From: Ophthalmolycus amberensis | Lineage: Eukaryota; Chordata; Actinopteri; Perciformes; Zoarcidae | Length of the DNA stretch: 64,000 nt | Direction of reading: 5' to 3' | NCBI GenBank assembly: GCA_024529925.1 | Contig: JAFEUB010001567.1 | Coordinates: 90,001-154,000 of the forward strand | Part shown: positions 1-53,790 of the stretch, piece after piece | Layout: every line of letters starts with the position of its first letter | How positions within the stretch are numbered: position 1 is the stretch's first letter | Notes under the pieces: model-generated | Told to the model about the DNA's origin: nothing | The model's input: only the letters and a program-made list of their open reading frames with translations | Databases searched by the model: none | Translations under genes and position numbers: made by a program

Positions 1-103
1 TCATTAGTCCGATTGTATTAACCATCATTACTCAGGACGTCCCATGAGCGTGCTCACTGATCAGTGATGAGACCTGTGTGTGTGTGTGTGTGTGTGTGTG
101 TAC

Positions 104-214
104 CTTTCTGGGACTCGTGGAGCTGGGGTTTCTCCTGGTGGTCCCATCCCAGCGCAGACTTATCCTGTCGGTCTGTCTGCACTCCAAACTTTCCCCCGAA
201 GCCCTTCGCATAGT
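104..214 (-). CDS. cttn: cttn exon: F-actin-binding repeat with SALGWDHQEK
   Basis: A 111-nt, 37-residue exon with phase-1 ends. It encodes DYAKGFGGKFGVQTDRQDK followed by SALGWDHQEK and LHESQK, the signature of the penultimate cortactin repeats. The acceptor is CTGCAG; the donor GTACACAC runs straight into a (GT)n microsatellite at about 75-102. It is the last cttn exon in the window. Confidence 0.93.
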
Positions 215-2732
215 CTGCAGACAGACAGACAGACACACACACGTAAAATGATTCTGAATATTACTTTAGTAAAAGTAAAGAAGTCATTCTGCAGAATGTC
301 TCCTTATATAATGTTATATTATTCTGTTTCCATCACTAACAGAGTACGAGTGTTTTGATGTGGAGTCCAGGTACTTTGTATACTACCGGGTAGTTTGGTA
401 GTATAGTACTGCATCATATCATATGTAAAAAGTAACTTAAAGTCTCAATCAAATGTACCGGTAGTGTAATAGAAGTAGAAAGTTCCACAGCAACGTTCCC
501 TCGATGTCTTATCTGAAGGACCTGTTCCAGTACTTCAGGTTTAAAGTACATTTAAACAATATCCTTCATGCTCTCACACCTCTTTCTCCTGAACACTTTG
601 GTGTCGGTTATTAAATCGTTTCTTAAGTTGTATCCCCGTCTCATCCTGGTGTACCTTCTGTTCATATTTAAGCGTCTCTTCACAACACGTCTGTTGCATG
701 TTTCATGTAAAGTGCTGGTGAGTTGCCTCGTGGAATATAAACCCCTCCTCGTCTTTGTGGAGGAACATTCACTAAAAGTCTGAAGAGCAGATTGTCCAAA
801 AGGCAGAATCAGCTCAAATATTAAGAGTTGTGAAAACATGCAGAAGTGTAAACGTAGACGGCAGCACGTCTCTACGGTGATGATGATCATTTATATTCAT
901 ATTAAAACCTTCAGCATTGAAATGTCCTCGTTATCAGAGCATGTGACCCGCTCATCTCAACCCAAGTGCATTGTGGGGGAACTGCTGAGGCGACCTACGC
1001 CCGTATCTACAAGCTGCAGTAAAGTCTGCACAGGTGTGTCGAGACAAGAAGCTGCAGGTGAGAGTGCAGGCAAGTCAGAACAGACATGAGGGTGTGACTC
1101 CTCCCCCTCCGAGTCTCTGAGGTCTGAACTACCGGAGTCAACGGGACCAAGACTCTGGAACACTTTCATGTTTTCCATCTCAACTAACGGACCATACGAG
1201 TCATGTAACTCGGCCCGATGTGGGAATATTATTCAGAGCCGACGCCGGTCGATCCGCTCTCATGTTGAACTAAGTCCTCAAACACAAGAGGAGAGCAGAG
1301 CCTCTCATCTCATGCTGTCGGGGGGCTGCAGGGAGCGACACGGCGAGTGAGGGCTGTTCTGTGGTAGAAATAATTATGAATACAAAATAATATTTTTTAC
1401 TTCTTCAACTATCGACCGATCAGAAGATTTTTACAGCCTTAATATTATTACACATGAAACAACAGATTAGTAGTTCTGTAATATTTCCTTCTGTTAAATG
1501 TACTCTTTACCAACACGACAGAACATTCTCTGTAAGCACGATTATCATCAGAAACCACATCTCTGGTGACGTGTCGTCTAATCCTGGAGTCACACAGACA
1601 GACAGATATGTTCTCGTGAGGACACCAACCTTTCTGGGACTCGTGCTTCTCCGTTTTGCCCTGGTACTCAAAGCCCACGGCGCTCTTGTCCACCTTGTCG
1701 GTCTCAACGCCAAACTTGCCGCCGAAGCCCTTTGTGTAATCTGAGAACACCAACGTTAGACAGGAAGCGGTGTGAGAGCGGTGAAGCAACAATATGTTTC
1801 CACTCAGTACAGTTCATCCGACGCGTCGTTTCCCAAAAGGGACAACAAAGATGTTTCAAAGCAAAGAACACAGACAACAATATCCCCCAGAAGACCAGCA
1901 GACTGGAGGAGGCTGCCGTGTGCAGCGATCACCTGGATGAGACGGTATTATTCAACACTGGAGAGCAAACATCACGTCACACACGCAACCGAGAGAGAAG
2001 AACGAAAACAAAGACAATGTTTGTGACGTTATCTGAGCAAAGGCTGAGGAGCGAAGCGAGAGGAAGAGCAATAACTGTGTGTGTGTGTGTGTGTGTGTGG
2101 TCAACACAGCAGCCCAATTCCAAATTCCTGTCTAACAGTTACCGGCAGTAGCTTAGAGCTAAAGTCAGGATCACAACACATTCCGTGACGTCTGTGAATC
2201 CTCCAGGAGGAGAGTGTGGACTGCGTGCCGTCCTGCTCGTGGTGCAAACAGAAGGTTGTTAGACTCAGTAGTGACTCTGCGGAGGAACCACTGGACTCGG
2301 GCAGATGTTCTGCTCCTGTGTGCCGACGGCAGAGTGAGGCCATGAGGATGAAGCCATGAGGATGAAGCCAGAGCTCTGTGGTTCCCTGTGATGCTGTACA
2401 CAGTGAATAAACTATGTCCACTTACATCCTCCGGGCTGAGATTCCACTTTGATCTGCTGCTGATGAAATATTTACTGATCAATACTGAATTTAGAAGTTA
2501 TTACTAATGTGTCCAGTGAATAAGAAGAGCTCACGATCTACTCTCAGGAGTGTGTTAAACTGATCCAGACGTCACCTTTCTGAGAAGCATGTTTCTCCGT
2601 CTTCCCGGCGTACTCGAACCCAACAGCTGACTAGAGAGAGCGAGAGAGACAGAGAGGGAGACAGAGACACAATATGAGAGAGAGAGACAGAGAGGGAAAG
2701 AGAGAGAGAGACACAATATGAGAGAGAGAGAC

Positions 2733-2812
<80 letters not shown>

Positions 2813-4857
2813 CGAGAGAGCGAGAGAGAGACAGAGAGAGAGAGACGGAGAGAGTGACAGACACAATGAGAGAGAGAGGGACAGAGAGACAGAGAGAGAG
2901 CGAGACAGACAGAGAGACTGTTTAAGTTTCCCTCAGAAGGAGCGTGACATTTCTTTTAGAAATGCAGATGTTGGCCTCTGGACATACCTGGTCCACGCGG
3001 TCCGCTTGCACTCCAAACTTCCCTCCGAAGCCCTTGGACGTGTCCGTCTGGGAGCAGTGCTTGGACAGCTTGCTCTGGTAGTCGTGACCCACGGCCGACT
3101 GTGAAGAAACACGACAGAGAGACCGAAGGAAGAGAATCAGGAACATTTGAGGAGCTGGAGGCCTGAAACACAGCCAGAGGTTTGAGGTGGTGACGTCTGA
3201 CTCATCACAGATGAACACAGTGTGAACAGTGCTCGGTCATCACATTCATGCTGCTATAACCACAGAGGGGGGGGGGGGGCACAGAGAGAGAGACAGATTA
3301 TCGTCCTCTACCGACTCAGATCAGTGAGAGAGAAAGTTCATTCAGATTTGAGACTTCAAGATTTTCCTTCAGAACTCTTTAAATAATATGAAACGCGACA
3401 GAACGGAAGACGTTCTAACAGAACAAACCAGGATCTAGTGGTCCGGTTTATATTTAGCTAAAGCTGCAGGAAAACTACAGCAAAGAGAGAAAGAAAGAGC
3501 TGCAAGAAGAAAGAATTCATCCATCCAGCTGTTTTCATCTGCAGCTGTACCAGATAACCAGAACGAAGTGAACAGAAGGAACATGAGGGTGAGGATTGTT
3601 GTTGTTCCTCCTCCTCCTCCTCCTCCTCCTCGATCGAATCATATCTTACAAGCAGACAACAGTTCATCAGCACCAACAACTGCACCTCCTCCACTGCTCC
3701 TCTGTCTCAAGGCGTCCCCCAGGGTTCGGTGCTCGGTCCTCTTCTGTTCATCCTCGCCTTGCTCCCTCTTGGTAACATCATACGTCAACATGGTCTCCAC
3801 TTCCACGCCGATGATGTGCAGCTCTACATCACCACTGCTACTCACTCCACTCTCACCAGCTGCCTCACTGACATTACATCATGGATGCAAACCAACTTCC
3901 TCAAACTCAACTGTGATAAATCTGACATGATCATCATCGGTCCCACATCCCTCACTAAAACCTGTCACAACTTCTGCCTCACCATCGACAACTCCACTCC
4001 GTCTCCCTCCCCACACATCCGCAACCTCAGAGTCATGTTCGACAGCAACCTCTCCTTTGAACACCACGTCAAACAAAACACCAGAACTGCCTTTTTCCAC
4101 TTAAAAAACATGGCCCGTCTCCGCCCATCACTCTCCTCATCTGCTGCTGAAACTCTGATCCACGCCTTCATCACCTCCAGAATCGACTACTGCAACAGCA
4201 TTCTTCAGGGCACATCATCTAAATCCTAAATAAACTCCAGTACATCCAGAACTCTTTGTAAACGTGCGCGAGAGCAGAAACCCGGTCCCAGCTTTATCTC
4301 GAGTCTCGTGGTTCCTCTCACCTTGTCCATGCGGTCCTGCTGAACTCCAAACTTGCCTCCGTACCCATGCGAGGCCTTGGGCATGGTGTCCAGCTCCTTC
4401 TGCTTCAGGCTGGTGTGCTCCGTGGACACCGTCTCACGCAGCCGGTGGATGCTACGCCGAGGAAGGAGACAGAGTTAGGAGACGCATGTGGGGTCCTTTA
4501 ACACACAGAGGAATCAGGATGGTTGGCTTCCTCACTCGATGTGCTCCTGGTGTCCGGAGCCCTCCACCGTCTTGGCCCCCCAACGCTGCTCCCTCTCCGA
4601 CACGTCATTCTAGAGATACAGCAAAACAAGAAAATGAGGAGGAGGAGGGAAAGAGGAGGAGAGTGAAGCACAACTTGTGTTGTGAGGAAGAGGCGAGCAT
4701 CGGTACCTCAAAGTCTGGGTCAGTGAGAGACAGAGACAGAGAGAGAGCGAGAGAGAGAATCGAGCATCAGTACCTCAAAGTCTGGGTCCGTCTCCCAGTC
4801 GTCTCCGTCTTCATTCACAGCCACACTGACCGACTGTCCTGCTGCTGCCTTCCACAT
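104..4857 (-). CDS. cttn: Cortactin, N-terminal part (3' exons off the left edge)
   Basis: Cortactin is a cortical actin regulator that binds Arp2/3 through an acidic N-terminus and F-actin through tandem 37-residue repeats; the C-terminal helical, proline-rich and SH3 parts would lie left of the window. Coding exons in transcript order are 4857-4774, 4609-4536, 4451-4322, 3098-2988, 2630-2576, 1740-1630 and 214-104. All junctions are GT/AG and the 676-nt frame is unbroken. The protein starts MWKAAAGQSV, contains the acidic DDWETDPDF motif needed for Arp2/3 binding, then ASHGYGGKFGV and repeats of the form GFGGKFGVQTDR...SAVG. The fourth-type repeat with SALGWDHQEK separates it from HCLS1. 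One repeat module seems absent relative to mammals. The start is chosen because the ATG opens the conserved N-terminus, 10 nt inside its exon. Family identity is very secure. Confidence 0.95.
1630..1740 (-). CDS. cttn: cttn exon: F-actin-binding repeat
   Basis: A 111-nt repeat exon with phase-1 ends. It encodes DYTKGFGGKFGVETDKVDK and then SAVGFEYQGKTEKHESQK. DKVDK resembles the end of mammalian repeat 3, so one repeat module appears to be skipped between this exon and the preceding half-repeat exon. Confidence 0.93.
2576..2630 (-). CDS. cttn: cttn exon: half repeat
   Basis: A 55-nt exon encoding SAVGFEYAGKTEKHASQK, the first half of a cortactin repeat (mammalian HASQK type). It starts at phase 0 and ends at phase 1. 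The donor is AAAG|GTGACG and the acceptor CTCTAG. Confidence 0.92.
2635..2925. repeat. GA/CAGA-rich microsatellite in a cttn intron
   Basis: About 290 bp of (GA)n with CAGAGA interruptions, uninterrupted (GA) from about 2756 to 2804. It begins only 5 nt beyond the acceptor of the 2576-2630 exon, so the polypyrimidine tract of that acceptor is formed by the repeat's CT strand. Confidence 0.9.
2988..3098 (-). CDS. cttn: cttn exon: first full F-actin-binding repeat
   Basis: A 111-nt phase-0 exon encoding SAVGHDYQSKLSKHCSQ, then FGGKFGVQADRVDQ. The LSKHCSQ stretch marks cortactin repeat 1. The acceptor is CACAG and the donor CAG|GTATG. Confidence 0.94.
3681..4270 (+). mobile_element. LINE fragment, reverse transcriptase C-terminal part (L2-like)
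   Basis: Antisense to cttn, inside the intron between the 4322-4451 and 2988-3098 exons. The translation from about 3705 reads GVPQGSVLGPLLFI, then HADDVQLY (the catalytic YADD-type motif as HADD), LNCDKSDMII and a tail with SRIDYCNSIL. These are standard motifs of CR1/L2-group non-LTR retrotransposons. The 5' part, endonuclease and palm N-terminus are missing, and about 20 residues between the GVPQGS and HADD motifs look deleted. It is a dead, truncated copy; the clade assignment is by motif only. Confidence 0.8.
4322..4451 (-). CDS. cttn: cttn exon: linker and start of the repeat region
   Basis: A 130-nt exon encoding IHRLRETVSTEHTSLKQKE and then ASHGYGGKFGVQQDRMDK, the linker that joins the acidic N-terminus to the first repeat. 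The acceptor is GCGTAG and the donor AAG|GTGAGAGG. Confidence 0.94.
4536..4609 (-). CDS. cttn: cttn exon: N-terminal acidic region, second part
   Basis: A 74-nt exon encoding NDVSEREQRWGAKTVEGSG and HQEHI. This is one of the most conserved stretches of cortactin and HCLS1. The donor is GA|GTGAGG and the acceptor CTCTAG. Confidence 0.94.
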
Positions 4858-4867
4858 CTTTAACACT
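4774..4867 (-). CDS. cttn: cttn first coding exon
   Basis: Starts with 10 nt of 5' UTR, then the ATG at 4857. It encodes MWKAAAGQSVSVAVNEDGDD and WETDPDFE; the DDW motif is the Arp2/3-binding acidic motif. The acceptor CTTCCTCAG and donor GAG|GTACTG are good. Confidence 0.94.
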
Positions 4868-6118
4868 CTGAGGAAGAACAAGAACAAGAAGAACACACTT
4901 CATACGGACGGAGAGAGAGACTGGAATCAAAGCTTCCATCTTGAAGGAGTTCAGATTGTTTTGCTCAGCTGAAGAAGGCCGTGGGATATGGTCGAGAGCT
5001 CTGGGAATGGCTAAGTCAGTGGACTTTATGTTTGGACTATTTTACTGCCGTTTTGTGTTCCAAAGGACCAGATTTTTAAAGTATATCTTTATACAATACT
5101 TACATGTATTGGTGGACATTTTGGTGATTCAGCCAAATGTAATTATTAGATAAATGATGAATGATTTTAGTAATTTATCAATCAAAAACTACTACAACTG
5201 TTCTCTGGTTCCAGATTCTCCAATGTGAGGAGAGAGACTAACTCTGGAAGATACCAAGTTGATTTGGCAAACTCAGCTTAACTTAAGAACGCACAGAGCC
5301 AAGCATCTTCATCAGTTCCATCACAATGTCCCAGAGCCAAACACCCAAAGATATTCAAACGTATAGAATGTACAATATACATCATTACAATAACACTAAA
5401 CAGAGCATTTGAGATGTCTTTTCCTTTAAATGCACTGCACAATGAATGATCTATGAAACTAGATAAACAGACAGTCACCTGAACACCTGTGTTACATGGT
5501 TCATATTTAGTTGGTTAAAATAATTACTATTAACTGGATGAAGTCAACATGTTATTTAATGTCAAATATGAAATTAATCAAGTTATTGTTTAAGCTCCAC
5601 GTCTCAGGTACAATTAACTCAATGTAAATAAAACCAAGAGAGGAATGTAGAGAGACACAGACAGAGACAGAGACAGACAGAGAGAGACAGACAGACAGAG
5701 ACAGACAGAGAGAGACAGACAGAGACAGACAGACTTTAAATGAGATGCATTAACGTTGTTTCCGGACACAGTTAGCTCGTGTTTCTTTAGCTTAACGTCG
5801 GTTAGTTAGCTTCAATCACAGCAGGTCAGGACACGTGAATAAATTAACGTTAATAGTCAAATATATAAATCGAATTCCTCCAATTAAAACGAGGTCAATC
5901 AAAGCATTCACGCGCTGTTAGCTCAATGGGAATTCTGACTGCGTGTCGTCTTTTTTTAGGTGTGTGTGTGCGTGTGTGTGGTATTTCCTGCTCCAGTTTT
6001 TCCTCCCATGTTAGCTTAGCTAAAGCTAGCCCTCCTTCTGGAATGATTAACTGACTCAGCGCGAGCTCGGTGAGGTTTCCCCACAGGTATCCATTTTAAA
6101 TGAAGTGACGACACTCAC
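4868..6118 (-). other. cttn: cttn intron 1, no further genes seen
   Basis: Holds a short CAGA microsatellite (5648-5733) and a cluster of GTTAGCT / AACGTTA motifs (5770-6030) of the kind common near teleost promoters. I found no credible reading frame or RNA gene in it. Confidence 0.6.
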
Positions 6119-6250
6119 CGTGTACGACAGGTAGCTCTGACCAGAGTCTCGTCGCGTGTATCAACTCCTGCTGCTGGAAGTAGTCCGTTGATGGGAGAGC
6201 AGGATCGTCACTGGGATCAACTCGCGCTCTCTTCCGGGTCTCCCAATATC
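6119..6250 (-). other. cttn: Probable non-coding first exon of cttn (5' UTR)
   Basis: A strong donor, TACACG|GTGAGTGT, ends this exon at 6119. It lies about 1.25 kb upstream of the first coding exon and directly downstream of promoter-like motifs. The left boundary follows the splice site; the right boundary (transcription start) is a guess. Short reading frames here match nothing I know. Confidence 0.55.
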
Positions 6251-6292
6251 TCTCCGCCGTGCTGACGTTAACAAATGGGCGGGGCACGTGAA
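6228..6292 (-). promoter_or_regulatory. cttn: Probable cttn promoter
   Basis: A compact cluster lies just upstream of the probable first exon: an ETS-like CCGGAAG (6231-6237, minus strand), a CRE-like TGACGTTA (6263-6270), a GC box GGGCGGGGC (6278-6286) and an overlapping E-box CACGTG (6285-6290). No clear TATA box is seen. A 1-kb CT-rich array (GA-rich on the cttn sense strand) begins about 40 bp further upstream. Confidence 0.5.
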
Positions 6293-6327
6293 ATATCGCT
6301 AATTACTGATTTATTATTTTTTAATTA

Positions 6328-7311
<984 letters not shown>

Positions 7312-7935
7312 ACGTATAAATGAAGGTGTTACTCTATTTAGTTAATTTCTTTGGTCAGATTTGTAAAGTCGCCACCGTGTCAAAGTGCCTCTGACAGTTC
7401 ATAACACCACAGTGGTTTGAGTCAGACAGCAGTCTACTCCGTCACACGTTAGATCTGTAGCTAATCTAGAGGACTTTAGATAGTTATTACATTTTAACTT
7501 GAGACGAGTCTTTTTCAGTTGGTCGGTGGCAAAAACCTTAAATCTGCTTTGATACAATGTAATAACATAAAACATGAAAGGGTGAGAATGCTTTATAAAT
7601 GGTCTGTGATTATAAAACAGTAATTCCCTGTAAAATACCGACCCGTTGGAACTGAGACTCTGAGTAGTTCCACTTTTAATTATCTGGATCATTTATTTGA
7701 ATTGTGCAGGCTGAACAATGTCTAAATGTTCCTTATAATTAACACCAATCTACACTTCTTGGAAATGATTCTGACAACAGAGCCGTTAAATGACGCGTCT
7801 GAACTGTCCACTCATAACGGCAACGCGTCCCGAAAGACTTCTACTTTATGTCACAAATAAGATTCACACTCAACAAGGACTTTGTTAGAAGAACCCAAAA
7901 GTAGGACAGGAAGAGGCTTCAGTCTTTATCTGCAG
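7312..7935. other. Intergenic DNA between cttn and ppfia1
   Basis: About 620 bp of unique-looking AT-rich sequence between the CT array and the proposed ppfia1 3' end. No coding potential, RNA gene or clear repeat was seen. Confidence 0.5.
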
Positions 7936-7955
7936 TGGAAAATGAGTTTCAGCAT

Positions 7956-7961
7956 TTTATT
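7956..7961 (-). terminator. ppfia1: Possible ppfia1 poly(A) signal AATAAA
   Basis: A canonical hexamer on the gene's strand, followed by a TG-containing stretch. Chosen as the most distal signal before unique intergenic sequence. Weak evidence. Confidence 0.35.
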
Positions 7962-8668
7962 GAAAGTAAGCAATAAATAATATTGTGATAAAAGTAGTAT
8001 AAGTACTCAAGACTGTACATCATTGTTACAAGAGGGAAGAGCGGGGAACAGAAACAGCAACATGATCTGTGCATAAATGACTGAATCACAAACAGAGAAA
8101 AAGCATTTCTACTTCAAGCTTTAACGACATGTCGGGTGGAGAGAAGAGTCTGCGGTTCCTTTTCATGTGCCGTGAAAACTAACGGTGGAACCTGTGTTTG
8201 AGACCGGGGGGGGGGGGGGGGGGGGGTCGCTACATTCACAGGAGCAAACGATGTGAGCGAGTGATAATAAATAAGGAGACGACAGAGGAGTTGGGAAGCG
8301 GTAAGGCTCGATATGAAATCTTCGTAGAAAAAGGTATGTGGGGGGATCGCACCGTCGAGTCACAGCGGGGAGCGACCGAGGCCTCAGTGAAGTTGGTCCA
8401 TCGAAGGAGTTTCATCCTGTGAGTGTGTGAGTGTGTGAGGGAGGTTTGTTTTTGTTAAAGGGGCGAGCTGGTGTGTGGTCGGGTGGAGATAAGAGGAGAA
8501 GTTACCACATGCAGGGTCAACTAGAGAAACCTCCATCTAGTGGTTCCACTCGCAGTGAAAGAAGCCCTCTAGGGTTTGTTGGTTCTCTCCTCCGCTACCG
8601 TTATATGGCTTTAATTCTTTAAATTCATTTTGGTTTTGCAGATATGGAAAATAACGAAGAGAAAAGGA

Positions 8669-8708
<40 letters not shown>

Positions 8709-9639
8709 TGTGTGTTTCACATGATATCTGTTGTCACCACCACCGGTCGTGCCAGCAGTTATTGTAGCGGCGATGGAGGACTCACAGTGTCGAGCAGTTT
8801 GTGAAACAGTCCAGCAATCTGTCTCGATATTCACACGTCGACCTAAGAGCTGCTTTCACACAACATCACAGGTAACACGCTACAAAATATTACAACAGCT
8901 ACAAAGGGCAAAGGATATGAATTAAGTTATATGTCACATATCAAAGTCACTTAAGCATAAATTTAATGATTAGAATTCAAATCAAAGAAAGAGGAAACAA
9001 AAAAAACAAACGTACATCTGGTCAATAGAGTCAGGGTTATAAAAAAGAAAAGATAAAATGTCTGTTGGTAGAAATATACAAACTCCAGACAATAGAAACA
9101 TTCAGTTACATACATCTGAAAGCTTAGCTTTTAATACGCTCGGGCACAGTGGAGAAAGGTTTCTTTTTTAAAAAGTGGGTTGATTAACGGGATAGAGGCA
9201 AAAAAAGGGATTACATAGTAATTCTAAAATCAATTAAATGTCCCATTGGTTTACATAAATATAATAACAAATGTAGATAAATCTAAAAAGTTTCCACTAG
9301 GGATACTGAGATTGGTGAGTAAAGTCTTTCTCTGTGATGAGGACAGAAAAAAACAAAACGTTGTTTTTAGTGTCATTTCAGTTCATCATCCTGGTCTTGT
9401 ATGCAGGGAATTCCCCCTCATCTTCAGACCAGCGGTTACCTATAGAAATAATGAGGATAAACTGAGAAGGGGAGGAGAGAGATGAACAGACACAAGGAGA
9501 GGAGAGGAGAGAGGAGAGGAGGCGTACAACATGCGTTATTTAAGCCAAGTACAGTAGAAGAAAGCTGCTTTCTGCCTGGAAAGAGAGAGGAGCAGTTCTG
9601 CAGCAGGGGTGGGAATCAATAGAGGCCCCACGATACACG

Positions 9640-10520
9640 ATACTTAAGTCACGATACGCATTATCACGGTACTTAATTAAGTCACGATACGGTATCATCA
9701 CGATACTTAAGTCACGATACGCATTATCACGGTACTTAATTAAGTCACGATACGGTATCATCACGATACTTAAGTCACGATACAGTATCATCACGATACT
9801 TAAGTCACGATACGGTATCATCACGATACTTAAGTAAGTCACGATACAGTATCATCACGATACTTAAGTAAGTCACGATACGTATTATCACGGTACAGTA
9901 TCATCACGATACTTAAGTAAGTCACGATACAGTATCATCACGATACTTAAGTAAGTCACGATACGTATTATCACGGTACAGTATCATCACGATACTTAAG
10001 TCACGATACGTATTATCACGGTACAGTATCATCACAATACTTAAGTCACGATGCGGTATCATCACGATACTTAAGTCACGGTACAGTATCATCACGATAC
10101 TTAATTAAGTCACGATACGGTATCATCACGATACTTAAGTCACGATACGTATTATCACGGTACAGTATCATCACAATACTTAAGTCACGATACGGCATCA
10201 TCACGATACTTAAGTCACAATACGGTATCATCACGATACTTAAGTCACGATACGGTATCATCACGATACTTAAGTCACGATACAGTATCATCACGATACT
10301 TAAGTCACGATACGGCATCATCACGATACTTAAGTCACGATACGGTATCATCACGATACTTAAGTCACGATACGGTATCATCACGATACTTAAGTCACGA
10401 TACGTATTATCACGGTACAGTATCATCACAATACTTAAGTCACGATGCGGTATTATCACGATACTTAAGTCACGGTACGGTATCATCACAATACGGTATT
10501 GTCACGATACGTATTATCAC
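9640..10520. repeat. About 30-bp minisatellite inside the hAT element
   Basis: Roughly 29 degenerate units built from GATACTTAAGTCACGATAC and GGTATCATCAC, with the 6-bp palindrome CTTAAG in most units. Higher-order blocks include a GTATTATCACGGTACAG variant. The units decay into irregular GATAC-rich sequence up to about 10690. Confidence 0.92.
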
Positions 10521-10904
10521 GATACTTAAATCAATATACGATAATATCAAGATACTTAAATCATGATACGATATTATCTCAATGCGATATTTTCACGATA
10601 TATTATGATACGATACTTCAGTCATGACATCACGATATTTAAATCACGATACGATATCGCGATACTTCAGTCTTGATACATTATTGCGATTTTTATATTG
10701 TGAGTATTACAATATCAAGCATTGCAATATAATGTGATTTATTACCTATTTTCAACTACAAAATATGCAGTTTTTCTGTTTTATCTATTGAGATAGTTTC
10801 CACATCAGTCCATTTCTAACATGCCTATAGCCAATGAACTAAAATATCTATTACCAACTCATTTACTTTTACTTTGATTAAGTCATCTATAGTGGGGATT
10901 TACA

Positions 10905-11140
10905 TAAATCACACAATTCAGATGATTAGGAAATAGAAGATTGTATTTTTATTGATAAGAAATCTCATCATTATGTTTAATTAATGAAGTATAATAATGA
11001 GCTTAGAGCTCGTGTTAGGAAGTTAAACAGCTCATAATTCATCTCTAATATCTATTTTATATTCATGTGAAAACATCTCCTTCAAACTACTGGATTTATT
11101 CTAGTTCATCACCAAAACTACATTTTACAGATGACATCAA
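10905..11140 (+). repeat. Dispersed repeat family 1, copy A
   Basis: Shares GAGCTCGTGTTAGGAAG, CTCATAATTCATCTCTAATA and GTGAAAACATCTCC with copies at 13060-13245 (inverted) and 22305-22530. Probably an internal part of a MITE or SINE; no end features established. Confidence 0.7.
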
Positions 11141-11476
11141 CATCAGACTGGTGACTACAAAGCATCAACGTCGAGCTTCAGATCTCATATATTTACTGAA
11201 TATATATACCGATCGTTATCGGCCAATATAACTTTTTATTAATCAAAGGGTCGCATGACTCTCTGGTCACTTTCTATTAAACCTGACTCATAACTGCAGT
11301 TGACCGGTTAATCCCGACATCCCTAATTGCAATATTAAGAGTTTATATAATAAAAGATTGACATACGGCGTTTGTGTATCGATTCGCCACCCCTAATCTG
11401 CAGTGAAGCAACAGCCATACTGTGTGTGCTTTGAGTGTACTTCTATTATTGCAGAGTTGATGCTTACCGTTGTGTG

Positions 11477-52646
<41,170 letters not shown>

Positions 52647-53477
52647 CTACAACCAGAAGAACCAGAAAGAGATATGGAAAAGTATGCAACAACACTGAAA
52701 ACTCTTTAGAATGAGGTCAATGGATTGTCCAGCGTAACACACATCTTCTTTCTGAATAATGTGCGTTATGTAAATGTCACTTATCACTACATTAAGAACC
52801 ACAAGCAACATTTTACAGCAACTGTAGTTTGCTGCCACCCAAACACATCCGTTATAGTTGGGTGGTGGGAAAAAAAGATCTCATTTCAAATCCAAAAGAA
52901 CTTTTGCCACCGACATCTCCTAATTTATGTTCAATATTCAATTAAAGGGCAAGTTTAATGGACTTGGAAACAACATTATTCCTCCCAAGAGTTCAGTTTG
53001 TATTGGTTGTGTTTCATTCATTCTCCTGTTCAAAAGACAAACCACTGTACACCAGTAAAAGTGTTAAAAGATGGTAACCAAATAATGAAACATCCTTTCC
53101 TCAGAATTATAAATATATTTGACTATAGAGCTCAACAGGCAGTAAGAAACACTGGGGCCGAATTGTACATTTAAGTGGTATTCAATCTGGTGTTAAAGCT
53201 CTAAAGTTGACAGATCTGAGATGAAACGGAAGACAGAGGGCACGTTTAAAGTCACCTCTGTGGTGATTTAATCAGCATTCTTTACAGACACCAAAGCATC
53301 AGCCATTACAACAGTTTATTGACAAAGCAGAAGGGACAACAGAGCCAAATCAGCTCAACCTGCTAACTGATTACTACTACGAATGGTTAACTACCACTGG
53401 AATATGAAGTTACTTCAGTAAAAAGTAAAGTTGTTGGTACTATTAGCAGAGAGCCTGAAATCAATTACAGGCGACTA

Positions 53478-53790
53478 GATAGAGAGGTAGGTAGGTAGAG
53501 AGGCAGATAGAGAGGTAGGTAGAGAGGTAGGTAGGTAGAGAGAGAGGTAGGTAGGTAGGTAGGTAGAGAGAGAGGTAGGTAGGTAGAGAGGCAGACAGAG
53601 AGGTAGGTAGAGAGAGAGGCAGATAGAGAGGTAGGTAGAGAGGTAGGTAGGTAGAGAGAGAGGTAGGTAGGTAGGTAGGTAGGTAGAGAGAGAGGTAGGT
53701 AGGTAGAGAGGCAGACAGAGAGGTAGGTAGAGAGGCAGGTAGGTAGAGAGAGAGGTAGGTAGGTAGGTAGAGAGGCAGATAGACAGATGA
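53478..53790. repeat. GTAG/GAGA minisatellite upstream of ppfia1 exon 1
   Basis: Irregular AGAGAGGTAGGTAGGTAG units with AGGCAGATAGAG variants, and one duplicated block of about 120 bp. Confidence 0.92.

Larger units (their letters stand above)
9604..11395. mobile_element. hAT-type non-autonomous element with internal minisatellite
   Basis: Ends read CAGGGGTGGGAATC and, on the other strand, TAGGGGTGGCGAATC. They are flanked by 8-bp near-repeats TTCTGCAG (9596-9603) and ATCTGCAG (11396-11403), 7 of 8 identical. An 8-bp duplication and YARNG ends are hAT hallmarks. No transposase frame remains. Half of the 1.8 kb is a tandem array; the right part contains one copy of a dispersed repeat also seen at 13060 and 22305. 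Confidence 0.75.
7936..11476 (-). other. ppfia1: Proposed ppfia1 3' UTR
   Basis: No further coding exon follows the stop. A minus-strand AATAAA at 7961-7956 could end the transcript near 7936. If so, the UTR is about 3.5 kb and carries a 1.8-kb hAT-type insertion starting 81 nt after the stop codon, a (TA)n tract (8671-8707) and a G run on the plus strand (8205-8226). An earlier poly(A) site cannot be excluded. Confidence 0.4.
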
